Shown here: one piece after another, positions 33,855 through 46,293 of the stretch
How positions within the stretch are numbered: the stretch's first letter is position 1
Layout of the letters: each line of letters begins with the position of its first letter
NCBI GenBank assembly: GCA_036874045.1
Contig: CM072343.1
Location: 7,832,001 to 7,896,000 of the forward strand
Reading direction: 5' to 3'
Length of the DNA stretch: 64,000 bases
Source of the DNA: Cymodocea nodosa
Lineage: Eukaryota; Streptophyta; Magnoliopsida; Alismatales; Cymodoceaceae
Program-made: the position numbers and the translations under genes
The notes under the pieces: model-generated
What the model was told of the DNA's origin: nothing
Seen by the model: only the letters and a program-made list of their open reading frames with translations
The model's database searches: none

Positions 33855-35806
33855 TGTTTAGAATGAAAAAGTGCATAATATTAACGATTAAATGATGGTT
33901 AATTGCATAATATTTAGTTTATCATATAAGAATTAAGCCATTATGTTATAATTGCACTGTTATATGCTTTAATGAAGGAATCTGCATAATTGCAAGGAAT
34001 TAGCGTTAATTTAGTACATTTCTGAATTGTCGGTAAATTGCAGGCTTTGAAATTCTTAAGTATCTGAATTTTCTGTTATTTCGGAGAGTTATGTTTAATG
34101 TACCAGACAGTTATATTTTAAACGAATATTTTATTATTTCCTAGAATACATGTGTTGAAACCTTAATACATGACTTAAGTGGATTTTCAGTAAGTTATCT
34201 GCTAACTGTCCGAAATGCATTTAGGCATCGGATAGTTAAGGTTTGTAAGTATCCGAAATATCTGAACTCGTTAAGTTAGATTTATGCACGTGTTGAATTT
34301 AAATGCTTTATTATATCACGTGAGATGCACATGTTTAACTCCTTAAGTTAGCATAACTATACGTGTTGAGTTACATGAATACGCACTAAGGTAACGCGTT
34401 ATGTTAGTAGTTTATTTCTTTATTGCACGTGTTTTATAGTTAAATCAACGAAGTAAGTCCGTTGAGTTATCTGTAACTCCACGGACTATTTATTTTCTAA
34501 TATGCCACTGTAGCAATTACAGAAACAAGACATTCGAAGGAAAACCACGATTACACATATCACGGAGGAATTCACTCGTGGAATAGAGAAGAAATCACCA
34601 TCGTTGATATGAATGAAGGAAATCCAACCGATCATTTAAGCAGAAGCAATTACTACAGAAAGAAATATAAAAGAAGAAGAGAAAGACGAAGGAAGTGAGT
34701 GTGTAGAGGTGGAGGACCGCGCTAACTACAGGAAGCGTCAGAAGTTCCCTAAAGCTCCACACCACCACCATAATCACCAATCACCGGAGGTCTATGAGGA
34801 TACTTTCCTGATGTCAGGTCGATTCCGAGCTAAACACGGTGCCTGACAATCACTGTGAGGAGTGATCGTGTCGCATGAAGGGAAGCCAATTTTCACCAAG
34901 CACCGACTCATATCTCAGGAGATCGTAAAGCTTCTAGCCTTGGTTGCGGGTTGATGCAAGTATGCTAAAGAGGAGATCATCTTACAATTTTGGATTCGCG
35001 ATTCTATAGGGAGAGGAGGCAGGATTGTAAGTGATTAAGTTTTCAGTGGTGTAATCACGTCGCATGTAGTGACGAAAGTTTTTACTATCGATAAAGATTT
35101 TTACATTTCACCTTTCATTCATCTTCAGGAATATATTAAAACAAAAATACCAAAAACAACAAATTATTTGTGTTTACGTGTAGTATTAAAGTGTTGTATT
35201 GTTTGTTTTGTATCGTGATTATTGTTATCATTGTCAGTATTGTGAATGTTTTATGTTTGTTTGATTTAGAAAATAGTTTTACAGTTTACTGAAATTGATT
35301 CATTCCAAATACTTCAAGATTTTAATGGTTACTGTTTGAAATATCTAAATGTTAGTATTGCTTAATGATAAATCTAATATTAACTAGCATTGAAGAACTT
35401 AATTGATGTTATTTACAATCTGTGGAACTGCCCAATGGTTGGCCAATTTCCTCTATAAATAGCAGTATTTAACTAAAAAGATAGGCTCGTGGAGTTAAAT
35501 TAAGTTCATGAGGTTAGTCCATTGAGTTAACCATAACTCCACGAACTTAGTCTATTGTGTTAATTGTAACTCAACAGAGTGCTTAACTAAACACATAAAT
35601 TCCAATATAAAAATTGAAATAGTACACAATTCTTACTCAATCTCTATAGGATCGACCTGTACTTGCACATAAATATAATATACACTATGCACTTGCAATT
35701 AAAATACAAATTAAAATTAATATCTAATTTGTGTGAAAGGTTGTTTGTTTACTTCTAAAAGTAATCATTGATAAAGGCATAAAGACAAACCAATACAAGT
35801 TTTCTG
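33855..35806 (+). repeat. Gypsy LTR-c (3' LTR of G2), 3' end truncated
   Basis: Starts TGTTTAGAATGAAAAA after the polypurine tract. U3 contains cggatagttaag motifs, then 34262-34430, which parallels the copia LTR (28 identical bases at 34314-34341 against 22861-22888), then a palindrome at 34457-34485. TATAAAAG is at 34666-34673. Compared with LTR-f, roughly the last 55 bases, including the CA end, are missing at 35806. Confidence 0.85.
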
Positions 35807-36429
35807 ATTTAACCTTTCACATCAAGACAACTAGCTTCGGTTACTATTTCTAACTCCACAAACTAACTTCGTTGAGTTACAGTTAACTCAACGAAGTGAC
35901 CTTATATTTTATTATTGACTTCTTGGAGTTAAGGTTAACTCAATGGACTTACTCCATTGAGGTAACACTTAGGAAATTTTCTAAAACTTACTCCTCGTAT
36001 TAACTTCTATATTTTTTTCTTGGCTGCATTTTGTCAACTTAAATAAAGTTAAATACATGTCATTAATGCAATGTTCTAATTAAAACTCATTTAAATCTGA
36101 ACATTATATGCATATTTAACTTACAGTTCATTTCCTGTTATATAGAATTTACATTTTACTTTTCAGCATGTAGATATATTCAAGCATTAACCAGACATCG
36201 TGCATTTAATCATGTCATTCAGAAAATTTGTAAATCTTTTAAACAGTCTTGCACATTGTTTAAATAGTTATATAATATTCAAGATAGTTCATCCATTACA
36301 TCATTCATTCTCAAACACGAATGTAAAAACATCTGAAAAACATTCATTCATTTATATGAATAATTTACATTTACATTCAGTCAAATATTTTCCATACAAA
36401 TATAAGTATAAGTAGATGAACAATACAAT
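35807..36429 (-). other. Junction and G3 sequence downstream of ORF3
   Basis: 35807-35836 is a short filler of unclear origin. From 35837 the plus strand matches G1 from 14391, so this is the G3 region after its ORF3 stop, in minus orientation. Palindromes of the CGTTGAGTTA family lie at 35855-35965. No gene. The gag and F-box portion expected beyond it, if G3 had the G1 layout, is absent. Confidence 0.6.
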
Positions 36430-37785
36430 TTAATCTTTCTTCCTAAGTTCATCTACTTCCTTCTGGAGTTTTTCTAATTGTTGATCTAATTGATTTATCC
36501 TCTCTACAGCTCCAATAATGTCTTTAGAAGGTACAAATACTTCAACAGCTGTAGCATTGTAGTTTATGTAATCCTTCATTGAAATAGCTCTTGATTTTAT
36601 CCTTTTAGATATCCATCTCATGAAGTCAATACAGTCCCCTATTAGTATAGGTATCAAATCTCCATAAAATAATTTCTTCTTTGTAGATTTTATCTTGGAC
36701 AGGAAGACTTAACACCAGTTAACTTGGATTCTATTCACAACTGCATATGTGGCCCATTTGACAAACTAACTTAATTCAATATCATGGCCTTGTCGTTGGT
36801 AGACATTTTTAATCAAAATGTTAGCTATCATGTGTGTTTTCCCATTTAAGTGCTTCAGTCTGTTTAATAATGGCACACCAGGATTGATAGCTAAACTGTC
36901 CTTGATTTCCTGTTCTATCCACTCAATGGCAGTTGTGCTTTCCATAATTTCTTTCCCTTCATTTCTCAATCCTAAAATGTTGTGGAGAAGCTCTAGTGTT
37001 ATCTATACATTAGCTTGCTCCACGTTGGAAATTAATCTACTTTCTTCTTCTCTCAAATTGGCATAGAAGCAGGGCACTAGATTCTCATATACTACATGCC
37101 CTCTCTGCTAAGAAATAAATTGTAGTAGACCCTAAAACTCAAATAAATCCTTAATTTCTTACATACCGTCCCAGTTTACTGGTCTACTATATATAATGTC
37201 ATAACCCATAATCTCTTGATATTTATTATATGCTTCTTGACTCCAAAAGTGTACTTCATTCAAAACTATTGCTTCAATCGGGTCAGGAATTTGAATTTGT
37301 TGCTCTAGAGGGGTTTGTTCTTGAATTTCCTCTTCCATTTGCTGAACATGAATTGGCTGGGAATGCTCTGGAGATTCTTGCTTTTTTGCTTCTGCTTCTA
37401 TCTATAGTGGAGAGCCAGCAGAACTCTTCACTCTATCTTGAATTCTTTCAATTAATTACTGAAGAGTTTCTCCCTCTTTAGTGGAATTTGTCGAGTCATT
37501 CCTTTCTTGTTCAATGAGTACTTATTCAGCTTCTTCTCTTTCTTCTTCCTCCTGACAACCAATCTGCATTGTCACTATTCTTTCTGATCTTGTGGCAGAT
37601 TGGGATGGAGTCACAAGCAAATCAACTTCTGCCCTAATTTCTATTCTTTCTGTTTGTATAGGCTATAGATTAATTTCAACCTATTTTCCTTTTCCTCTTT
37701 GCTCTTGCTGCTGCTACTCCTGCTCCTCCTTAGAATCGGATAGCAGGTTTACAAAAATTGGCTCTATAGGCCCTACTGATATTTG
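36430..37785 (-). pseudogene. Gypsy G3 ORF3, 3' part (globular domain and coiled tail)
   Basis: The C-terminal part of G3 ORF3 up to the TAA at 36430. Motifs: EVHFWSQEAYNKYQEI near 37255-37210, SRPVNWD near 37180, a FYANL block near 37060, and the tail LEKLQKEVDELRKKD. The segment HFWSQEAYNKY..SRPVNW lines up with HFRSEEALQKY..ARPIKF in copia ORF3, which is the clearest evidence that the two ORF3s are homologous. Several stops interrupt it. The 5' half lies beyond G4 at 44690-45581. Confidence 0.75.
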
Positions 37786-37790
37786 CATTT

Positions 37791-39279
37791 TGTTTAGAAT
37801 GAAAAAGTACATATTATTAACGGTTAAATGATGGTTAATTGCATAATATTTAGCTTACCATATGAGAATTAAGTCATTATGTTATAATTGCACTGTTATA
37901 TGCTTTAATTGAAGAATCTACTTAATTTTGGAGAATTAATGTTAATTTAGTACATTTATGAACTGTCGGTAAGTTGCAGGCTGTGAAATTCTTAAGTATC
38001 CGAATTTTCTGATATTTCGGACAGTTATATTTAACATACCAAACAAATTCGGATAGTTATGTTTAACAGACCAAATATGTATCGGATAGTTATGTTTAAA
38101 TTGCCGAACAGTTATGTTTAGAGAGAATATTTTATTATTTCCAGATGTACACGTGTCGAAACTAGAATGAATGTCTTAAGTGAATTTTTGGTGAGTTAGC
38201 TGTAACTATCTGAAAATGCATCTGAGCATCGGATAGTTATACCTGTAACTCTCTGAAATGTAATTTTATGTTTAAACTGCTGCTGACACGTGTCGAGATC
38301 TGGTAGATTTACTTAAGTTATAACTCGTTAAGTTAGCATAATTGTACGCGTTGAGTTACATGAATATACACTAAGATAACGCGTTAGGTTAGCGGCTTAT
38401 TTCTTTATTGCATGTATTTTATAGTTATTTTCTAAAATGCCACTATAGCGGTTGCAGGAACAGACAGTTGGAAGGAAAAACCACGTTTGCACGTATCACG
38501 CAGGAATTCAATCGCGTATGGAGAAGGAAGCATCGCCGTTGATCTGAAGGAAGGAAATCCAACCGATCATTCAAGCAGAAGCAGTTACTACTGAAGAAAT
38601 ATAAAAGAAAAGAAGAAAAAAAGAAGAAAGTGTGATTGATGGACGGCCAGTGTATACAGAGGAGGAGCATCGAGCTTTTTGCAGACAGTATCGACGATTC
38701 TCCGAAGTATCACACCAACCATCGTATCATCACCATAATCACCAACCATCGGAGGTTTGTGAGAATACTTTCTTGATGTCGGGTCGATTCCGAGCCAAAC
38801 ACAATGCCTGACAACCACTGTGAGGAGTGATCACGTCGTAGGAGGGGAAGTCATTTTCACCAAGCGCCAACTCATAGTTCAGGAGATCGTAAAGTTTTTA
38901 GCCTTGGCTTCAGGTTGATGCCTGTATGCTGAAGAGGAGATCATCTTGCAATTCTAGACTCGCGATTCTATAGGGAGAGGAGATAGAATTGTAAGTGGTT
39001 TAATTTTCAGTGGTGTAATCGCGTTGCAAGTAGTGTCAGAAGTATTTAATGTCAAGTGAGATTACTTTACATTTCACCTTTTGCCCATTTCCATGTCACA
39101 TCAAAACAAAAATACCGAAAACAATTTATCTTTGTTTGTATGTTGTATTTGAGTGTTGTATTGTTTGTGTTGTATCGTGATTAATGTTATCTGTATCAGT
39201 TTTATGATTGTTTTATGTTAGTTTTAATTTTACAGTTTACTGAAATTGGTTTGTACAAAAAAACTTAAAGATTTTAATG
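37791..39279 (+). repeat. 5' LTR of gypsy G4 (LTR-d), 3' end deleted
   Basis: Aligns with LTR-e from its first base to gattttaatg near 39279. There it jumps into gag sequence, so about 0.5 kb of LTR end, the PBS and the gag start are gone. A tandem array of about four units with core cgga(c/t)agttatgttta lies at 38014-38120. TATA is near 38598. Confidence 0.9.
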
Positions 39280-41993
39280 AGAGACACTGAAGTTAGGGAT
39301 AGCTATGACAGACTTGAGCATAGTATAGAGCAAAATCTGAACAAACTGGAATACTTTGTGTGTCAACAACAAGAAGTCAATCGGTTAAACTATAAGGAGG
39401 CATATTCAGAACCTAAACAAGATATAATTTACGAAACTGAAAAAGCCATAAAGAAAATTGATCAAAAATTGAACGCAATAAAATTAGATGACTTGGAAAC
39501 AAAATTAAAAGCACTAGACAAAAATGCAATGAAAATACAAGTTTTACAATAGGACAATGAAAATTATAATGTTATAAACCTGCACAACTTGCAAAATATA
39601 CAACAAACAGAAAACACTAATGTAAGAGAATTTAAAGAATGCACTTTAAAACTAAAAATAATTGAAGATCATAATCACGAAAATGATATACAAAAACATC
39701 ATGAAAGTAACGAAAATCTGGAAGATGTATGTGTAACATTAAGATCTGGAACTGATATGCCACCAAGAACTCAAAATGAAAATGATATGAAGGTTGACAA
39801 GAGTAAAAATCAAAATGATAATGAAAATGTAATAGTTGAAAATCTAGAAATCACTAAAGAACAATCTGAATCTGCAATTGAAGCTAAAAATGATCAAACA
39901 AATCAACTAAAAGAAAAAGAGTCTTTGAAATCAAAATCTTTAGCACCCTATCTTGAAAGATTACAACAAACAATTACTGAAAAACAAGAAAAAATCAGAG
40001 AAATTTTTGAAAAAGTACAAGTTAACATTCCTTTGTTAGATCTATTGCAGAATATGCCACCTTGTGCTAACTTTCTGAAGGATTGGTGTACTAAGAAAAG
40101 AGAGCGAAAAGTTCTTAGAAAGGTCTTTTTAGCTGAGCAAAGTAGTTCCCTATTTCTGCCACAAATTCCTAAAAGTTTATCTGATCCTGGAATCCCTATT
40201 ATATCATGCACCATAGGAAATACCATTCTAGAAAGAACCTTAATAGACTTAGGTGCAGGTATAAATGTTATGCCAAGTGATATATTTGCATCCTTAGGAT
40301 TAGAAGGCTTAACTCCTACTAGTACGGTTATTCAATTAGCTGATAGAAGTATAAGATACCCTAGTGGAAAAATAGAGGATGTCTTAATTAAAATCAAGAA
40401 TTTTATATATCCTATTGAAATTGTAATTTTGGATTCCCAACAAATTAAGCATAAAAATAGTGATACATCTTTAATTTTGGGAAGGCCACTTTTAGCAACA
40501 ACAGGGGCTGTTATAAATTGTAAAACTAGAGTAATGAAGTTAGTATATGGTAATGAGGATACTTAATTAAATATTTTCAAATCAGAAAGGTTTGAGGAGT
40601 TAGAAATGTCCTTACATACCATAGACTTTTTAGAGGATGAAGGAGATATGTTAGATGATGTGATTTAAGAAGAATTAAATAAGCAAATCAATTCTGAAAC
40701 TTTAGAAGAAAGTGAAAGCATAAATATAGAAGGAGATCAGGAAGAAATTAATTTAAAAAATGATGATGTTCAATTAGGAGCTCTAGCTTCTGATGGGCAA
40801 CATTTAGAATTAAAACATTTACCTCCTGAATTAACTTATATATTTCTGGAAGATAAACGGACCTGTCCAATCATTATTGCTTCAGATTTAAAAGAGGATC
40901 AAATAGCTAAATTAAAAGATGTAGTAAAAAGTTATAAAGAAGCAATAGGATGGACTATGACTGATATAAAAGGGTTAAGTTCAACTTTATGTTGTCACCA
41001 CATATATTTAGAAGAGAATGCTAAACCTATTAGAATTCCTGAGAGGAGATTAAATCCAAACCTTAAGGAAGTAGTCAGGAAGGAAATAGTTAAATGGTTA
41101 GATAATGATATAATTTATCCGATTTTTGATAGCTCGTGGGTTAGTCCAATCCATGTAGTTCCCAAGAAATCAGGATTAACAGTTATTAGGAATGAAAGTC
41201 AAGACTTGATACCTACTAGAATTCAATCAGGCTGGAGAGTATGTATAGACTATAGAAAGCTGAATGCTGTGACTAGGAAAGATCATTTTCCCTTACCTTT
41301 TATAGATCAAATGTTGGAAAGAATAGCAGGGCAAGAATATTTTTATTTCCTAGATGAGTATTCAAGGTATAATCAAATTCCAGTAACATTAGAGGATCAA
41401 GAGAAAATAACTTTCACTTGTCCTAATGGAACTTATGCTTTTAAAAGAATGTCATTCGGATTATGCAATGCGTCAGCTACCTTTCAAAGGTGTGTGCAAG
41501 GCATATTTACTGGAATGACTGAAGAATTTTTAGAAATATTTATGGATTATTTTACTGTATATGGCAACTCATATGAAGTGTGTTTAAGCAATTTAGAGCA
41601 AATATTAAAACGCTATGTGGAAAAAAATCTGGTTTTAAATTAGGAAAAATGTCACTTCATGGTTAAACAAGGAATAGTCCTAGGGCATGTTGTTTCTAAG
41701 AAAGGGTTGGAAGTAGATAAAGCTAAAATAGAAGTAATTTCTAATCTACCAGAACCTAAATCAGTAAAAGATATTAGATCATTTCTAGGACATGCTGGTT
41801 TTTATAGAAGATTTATTAAAGACTTTAGCAAGATAGCTAGACCTTTAACTAATCTATTAAAAGATGTTCCATTTAACTTTGATAAAAATTGTAAAGAAGC
41901 ATTTTTCAGACTTAAGACTAGCTTAATTTCAACTCCTATAATTCAAGCACCTAATTGGAACCATCCATTTAAATTAATGTGTGATGCATCTTC
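39280..41993 (+). pseudogene. Gypsy G4 gag tail, protease, RT and start of RNaseH, truncated
   Basis: Begins inside gag (MRDTEVRDSYDRLEHS, coiled coil to 39550), reads through TAG at 39550-39552 into the acidic linker, then protease DLGAGINVMPSDIFASLGL near 40247-40305, RT CIDYRKLNAVT near 41240, FLDEYSRYNQI near 41350, LCNASATFQ near 41462 and FMDYF near 41540. The polymerase aspartate pair thus reads MDYF where G1 has MDDF, so catalysis would be lost. Stops at 40564-40566 and 41641-41643. The frame breaks off after MCDAS near 41993, at the start of RNaseH, so no RNaseH core or integrase remains. Confidence 0.92.
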
Positions 41994-42207
41994 TATAGCC
42001 TTCTAAATATAACATTCAAGCAATTTATAAAAATTTTATAGTCTCAATTATCGAATAGTTACAGCAAGTTCATAAAAATTTTCAATTTCCTCAAAACTTT
42101 GCAGTACCATTTTAATTCCTTTAATTAACAAACTTACATGGCTATTACTTTAATTACCTCCCCCCCATACCTACATTTTACATTGTCCTCAATGTAAAAG
42201 ATTTGAC
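41994..42207 (-). other. Inverted fragment of the gypsy 3' noncoding region inside G4
   Basis: The plus strand here matches G1 plus strand 10735-10965, although G4 runs in the opposite direction to G1, so the piece is flipped relative to G4. It includes the reversed polypurine tract (acctcccccccatacc, about 42157-42172) and the attgtcctcaatg motif. It is followed directly by non-inverted 3' region. This is a template-switch or fold-back style rearrangement. Confidence 0.8.
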
Positions 42208-42712
42208 AATAAGTATATTTTCTGTTTTAAGTATATGTTCTAAAAAGATACAAGTGTTTTGTGAAATACAAATATCTTATGAATCGAGTATATTTTCTGT
42301 TATCTAGAATTGCTGAAATATGAATCTGGAATTGACTTTTGAAGTTGTTTAATGGAAATACAATTCTTTATTCTACTTGTCTTAATCAGATTGAATTGGA
42401 TTGTACTTTGATTCGTATATTGTTGAAATTTCTTCTAGAAAACTTATTGGAAAATTCAGGATTATAGATGATGAAAAGAAGAACAAACGATAATATAATT
42501 AACACCTATATGAAGATGATATATTTTGTATGTAATTTACATATATTCTAAATATCTTTGCAGGTTGACTACTGAAACATACAGAATATATGTTTATGCT
42601 AAACAAAAGAAAAAAAACAAAAGGGGAAGAATTAATTCTAGCACTTTTTGAAAGACCAATTAATTAGATCTTAGTTTCCTAAGGGACTAGCAAAATTTAG
42701 GTATGGGGGAAG
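42208..42712 (+). other. Gypsy G4 3' noncoding region and polypurine tract
   Basis: Aligns in sense with G2 33350-33854 and ends in gtatgggggaag (42701-42712) next to LTR-e. No gene is seen. Confidence 0.75.
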
Positions 42713-44684
42713 TGTTTAGAATGAAAAAGTGCATATTATTAACGGTTAAATGATGGTTAATTGCATAATATTTAGCTTATCATATGAGAATTAAGCCATT
42801 ATGTTATAATTGCACTGTTATATGCTTTAATTGAAGAATCTACTTAATTTTGGGGAATTAATGTTAATTTAGTACATTTATGAACTGTCGGTAAGTTGCA
42901 GGCTGTGAAATTCTTAAGTATCCGAATTTTCTGATATTTCAGACAGTTATGTTTAACATATCGAACAAATTCGGACAGTTATGTTTAACAGACCGAATAT
43001 GTATCGGATAGTTATGTTTAAATTGCCGAACAGTTATGTTTAGAGAGAATATTTTATTATTTCTAGATGTACATGAAACCAAAATAAATGTCTTAAGTGA
43101 ATTTTCGGTGAGTTAGTTGTAACTATCCAAAAATGCATCTGAGCATCGAATAGTTATACCTGTAACTCTCCGAAATGTTATTTTATGTTTAAACTACTAC
43201 TGACACATGTCGAGATCTGGTAGATTTACTTAAGTTATAACTCGTTAAGTTAGCATAACTGTACGTGTTGAGTTACATGAATATACACTAAGGTAACGTG
43301 TTAGGTTAGCAGCTTATTTCTTTATTGCATGTATTTTATAGTTATTTTCTAAAATGCCACTGTAGCGGTTGCAGGAACAAACAGTTGGAAGGAAAAACCA
43401 CATTTGCACGTATCACACAGGAATTCAATCGCGCATGGAGAAGGAAGCATCGTCGTTGATCTGAATGGAGGAAATCCAACCGATCATTCAAGCAGAAGCA
43501 GTTACTACTAAAGAAATATAAATAAAAAAAAAAAAAAGTGTGATCGATTGATGGCCAATGTATATAGAGGAGGAGCACCGAGCTTTTTGCAGACAATATC
43601 GGCGATTCTCCGAAGTATCACACCAACCATCGTATCACCACCATAATCACCAACCATCGGAGGTCTGTGAGAATACTTTCTTGATGTCGGGTCGATTCCG
43701 AGCCAAACACAATGCTTGACAACCATTGTGAGGAGTGATCGCGTTGCGGGAAGGGAAGCCATTTTCACCAAGCGCCGACTCATATTTCAGGAGATCGTAA
43801 AGCTTTTAACCTTGGCTTTAGGTTGATGCTTATATGCTGAAGCGGAGATCATCTTGCAATTCTAGACTCGCGATTCTATAGGGAGAGGAGATAGAATTGT
43901 AAGTGGTTTAATTTTCAGTGGTGTAATCGCGTTGCAAGTAGTGTCGGAAGTATTTACTGTCAAGTGAGATTACTTTACATTTCACCTTTCGCCCATTTCC
44001 ATGTCACATCGAAACAAAAATACCAAAAACAATTTATCTTTGTTTGTATGTTATATTTGAGTGTTGTATTGTTTGTGTTGTATCGTGATTAATGTTATCT
44101 GTATCAGTTTTATGATTGTTTTATATTAGTTTTAATTTTACAGTTTACTGAAATTGGTTCGTACAAAAAAACTTAAAGATTTTAATGGTGAGTGCTTAAT
44201 GATAAATCCAATGTTAACTAGCATTAAAAAGCTTAATTGATGTTATTTACAATCTGTGAAATCGCCCAATGGTTGGCGAAATTCCTCTGTAAATAGCAGT
44301 ATTATAAAGAAGAGACAGGCTCGTGGAGTTAACTTAAGTCCACGAGGATAGTCCGTTGAGTTAGCCATAACTCAACGTGCTTAGTCCGTTGAGTTAACTG
44401 TAACTCAACGGAGTGCTTATGGAATATAAATTTGAATTGTTCACAATCAAACATTTCTTAAATTCGTCAGCAATTCCATGTGGGATCGACTTGTACTTGC
44501 ACACTAATACAATAGACACTGTGCACTTGTTGTTAAAGTACAAATTGGAATTAATATCTAAATTGTATTAAAGGTTGTTTATTTACTTCTAAAAGAAAGA
44601 ATAGGCATAAAGATAAATTAACTAAGTAAAAATAGAAGTAACAAATCCAAGTTTTTCTAGTGTAGTGTTGGGAAAACACAAACA
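42713..44684 (+). repeat. 3' LTR of gypsy G4 (LTR-e), complete
   Basis: 1972 bp with TG..CA ends, the best reference LTR for this gypsy subfamily. Contains the cgga(c/t)agttatgttta array (42936-43042), ctcgttaagttagcataact and gttgagttacatgaat blocks near 43241-43290, a TATA-like tataaataaa near 43517, and palindromes at 44320-44410 near the 3' end. The TSD cattt follows. Confidence 0.92.
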
Positions 44685-44689
44685 CATTT

Positions 44690-45581
44690 CAGATTTAATC
44701 TCGTCTTGATGTTTAGGCACTATCTCTTTTCCTTTCCTTCTTCTAATTAACTGTGTCTGATCTTCCTCTTCTTCTTCTGAGATTAAATTTACAAAAATAG
44801 GCTCTACAGGCCCTCGAGCCACAAGTACTGGCTCTTCCTGTTTAACTTTTTCTATAATTGCTAGTCTTGAAGGACCACCTTCAGCTTCTCTTGCAGCCAT
44901 TAATCTAGTTGCTTCCTGATGCTATTCAACTTTAATTTTGTATTGGGCCTTCAACTTTTCTTCAGCCCTTTCCCTATAGAGTGCATCATAAAGTAAATGA
45001 GATTTTGCCACAGCCATATCTTCAGAATTTCCTTGGCTCTTAGTAACTTTCACTAGCTTTGCAAATTCTTTCCATTCCTCTAGTGTAGATGGCCCCAAAA
45101 ATGTTGCTCTTTCTAATGACCTTAGCGATGGAATGGATGGTCCTAGCTGCTATTCCTTAGTAACTGGTCTTTCAACAATCAACTCTTCTTGTTGTTCTTT
45201 AGTTGCCTATTCTTCATTTCCTTTCCACTATTGCTCCTAGTTTGCCCACCGAGCCTGTCTACCTATGCGTCTTTTGAACCATAGTCGGGATTTACGTTGG
45301 ATCAATTCTAGGGCAACTTCATTATTTGGCCTAATTCATCTTTCTCTATTTACAGCAACTTCCATTACTACTTTGATTCTCGTTTCCATAATCTAAGGTA
45401 TTTTTATGCCTAAATCTACCAGAACTTTTCTTCAGTAGAAAAGGTCAGATTCTACCTTTTGTAGCTCTTTTTCCCTCATTGTATTTCTAATATTCTGCCT
45501 TGTGTACCATTCTTCCAAATCTTTAAGAAATTCTGACGTGTCACCTGCGTCCTCCTAGAATTCTGGTGTTATCTTTGTCAT
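44690..45581 (-). pseudogene. Gypsy G3 ORF3, 5' part
   Basis: Starts at the ATG at 45581 (MTKITPEF, then TAG at codon 9-equivalent position). The neighbouring TAG and a second TAG before IMETRIKV near 45393 occur at the same places in G1 ORF3. The block NNEVALELIQ..RLWFKRR near 45300 is conserved. Near 44900-44700 is the acidic/basic segment ISEEEEEDQTQLIRRRKGKE. The frame is cut by G4 at 44690 and continues at 37785. Confidence 0.75.
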
Positions 45582-46293
45582 CGTGGAGTTACGAAATGGA
45601 ACGGAATCGCTCTGATCTCTACTGTTCTAAGTTCTAATTGATTCTGCAGATAATGCCCCCAAATCCTAAGTTTTAGTATAAATAAGCCTAAGTTTAGGTA
45701 GGTAATCAAGTCAATTTCCCATGCAAACTCTCACTCTCTCATCTACCTCTCCATGAAGTTACAGTCAACTCCACGGACTAAGTCTATGGACTTAACTATA
45801 GTACTCCATTGAGTTATAGTTAACTCAACGAGGTAAGTTCATTAACTTATCCTAGACTCAATGGAGTAAGTTCGTTGAGTTAAGCGTAACTCAACGGACT
45901 TTCCGTAAAGTTATAACTAATAAAAATAACTTATAATAAGAATTTTTACTTCAATCAAGACTAAAGAATTTCCAGTCTAACCAACTCTTAATTTTTCAAC
46001 ATTTTAGCATTTCGGTCAAACCGTTATATTTCTATATTTAACCGAAATTAAATACTCTCTTTTTTCTTACTAGTTGAACTGATACTATGCTTCGGTAAAA
46101 CCGACATTTTTACTTAATATAATATATAGAATTTTTTTTTATGTTTTTATGTTTCGGTCAAACCGATGGATCCTATCGATTGAACCACAACGATTTTTTC
46201 TTTTAATATATGTTTCGGTAAAATTGATAATTTCTTTCGGTTGAACTGTGACTATGTTTAAATAAGTTTTTCTACACACACTTAGGTAATTTA
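45582..46293 (-). promoter_or_regulatory. G3 pol-ORF3 intergenic region: palindrome cluster and CGGT/ACCG array
   Basis: A palindrome cluster of the CGTTGAGTTA/TAACTCAACG type lies at 45750-45905, immediately upstream of the ORF3 ATG, as in G1. Between it and pol (about 46010-46255) are six or more motifs of the form ttcggt(c/a)aaaccga, each an inverted repeat CGGT..ACCG, in AT-rich sequence. No ORF. Confidence 0.5.

Larger units (their letters stand above)
32010..35806 (+). mobile_element. Gypsy retrotransposon G2, 3' end only
   Basis: Plus-strand sequence that matches the reverse complement of G1 from the last codons of its F-box gene (11345) down to its LTR. It holds both polypurine tracts and LTR-c (33855-35806). 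Everything 5' of the F-box stop codon is gone, replaced by copia B. At 35806 the LTR stops short of its normal end and antisense G3 sequence follows, so both borders are rearrangement junctions rather than element ends. Confidence 0.8.
37791..44684 (+). mobile_element. Gypsy retrotransposon G4, nested in G3 ORF3, internally deleted
   Basis: The 6.9-kb insertion has TGTTTAG..CAAACA ends and a perfect TSD cattt (37786-37790 and 44685-44689); deleting it rejoins G3 ORF3 smoothly. It consists of LTR-d (37791-39279, truncated), gag C-terminus to early RNaseH (39280-41993), an inverted 3'-region fragment (41994-42207), the normal 3' region with polypurine tract (42208-42712) and LTR-e (42713-44684). 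Integrase and ORF3 are absent. LTR-d and LTR-e differ only at scattered bases, so it looks like a recent insertion. Confidence 0.93.
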
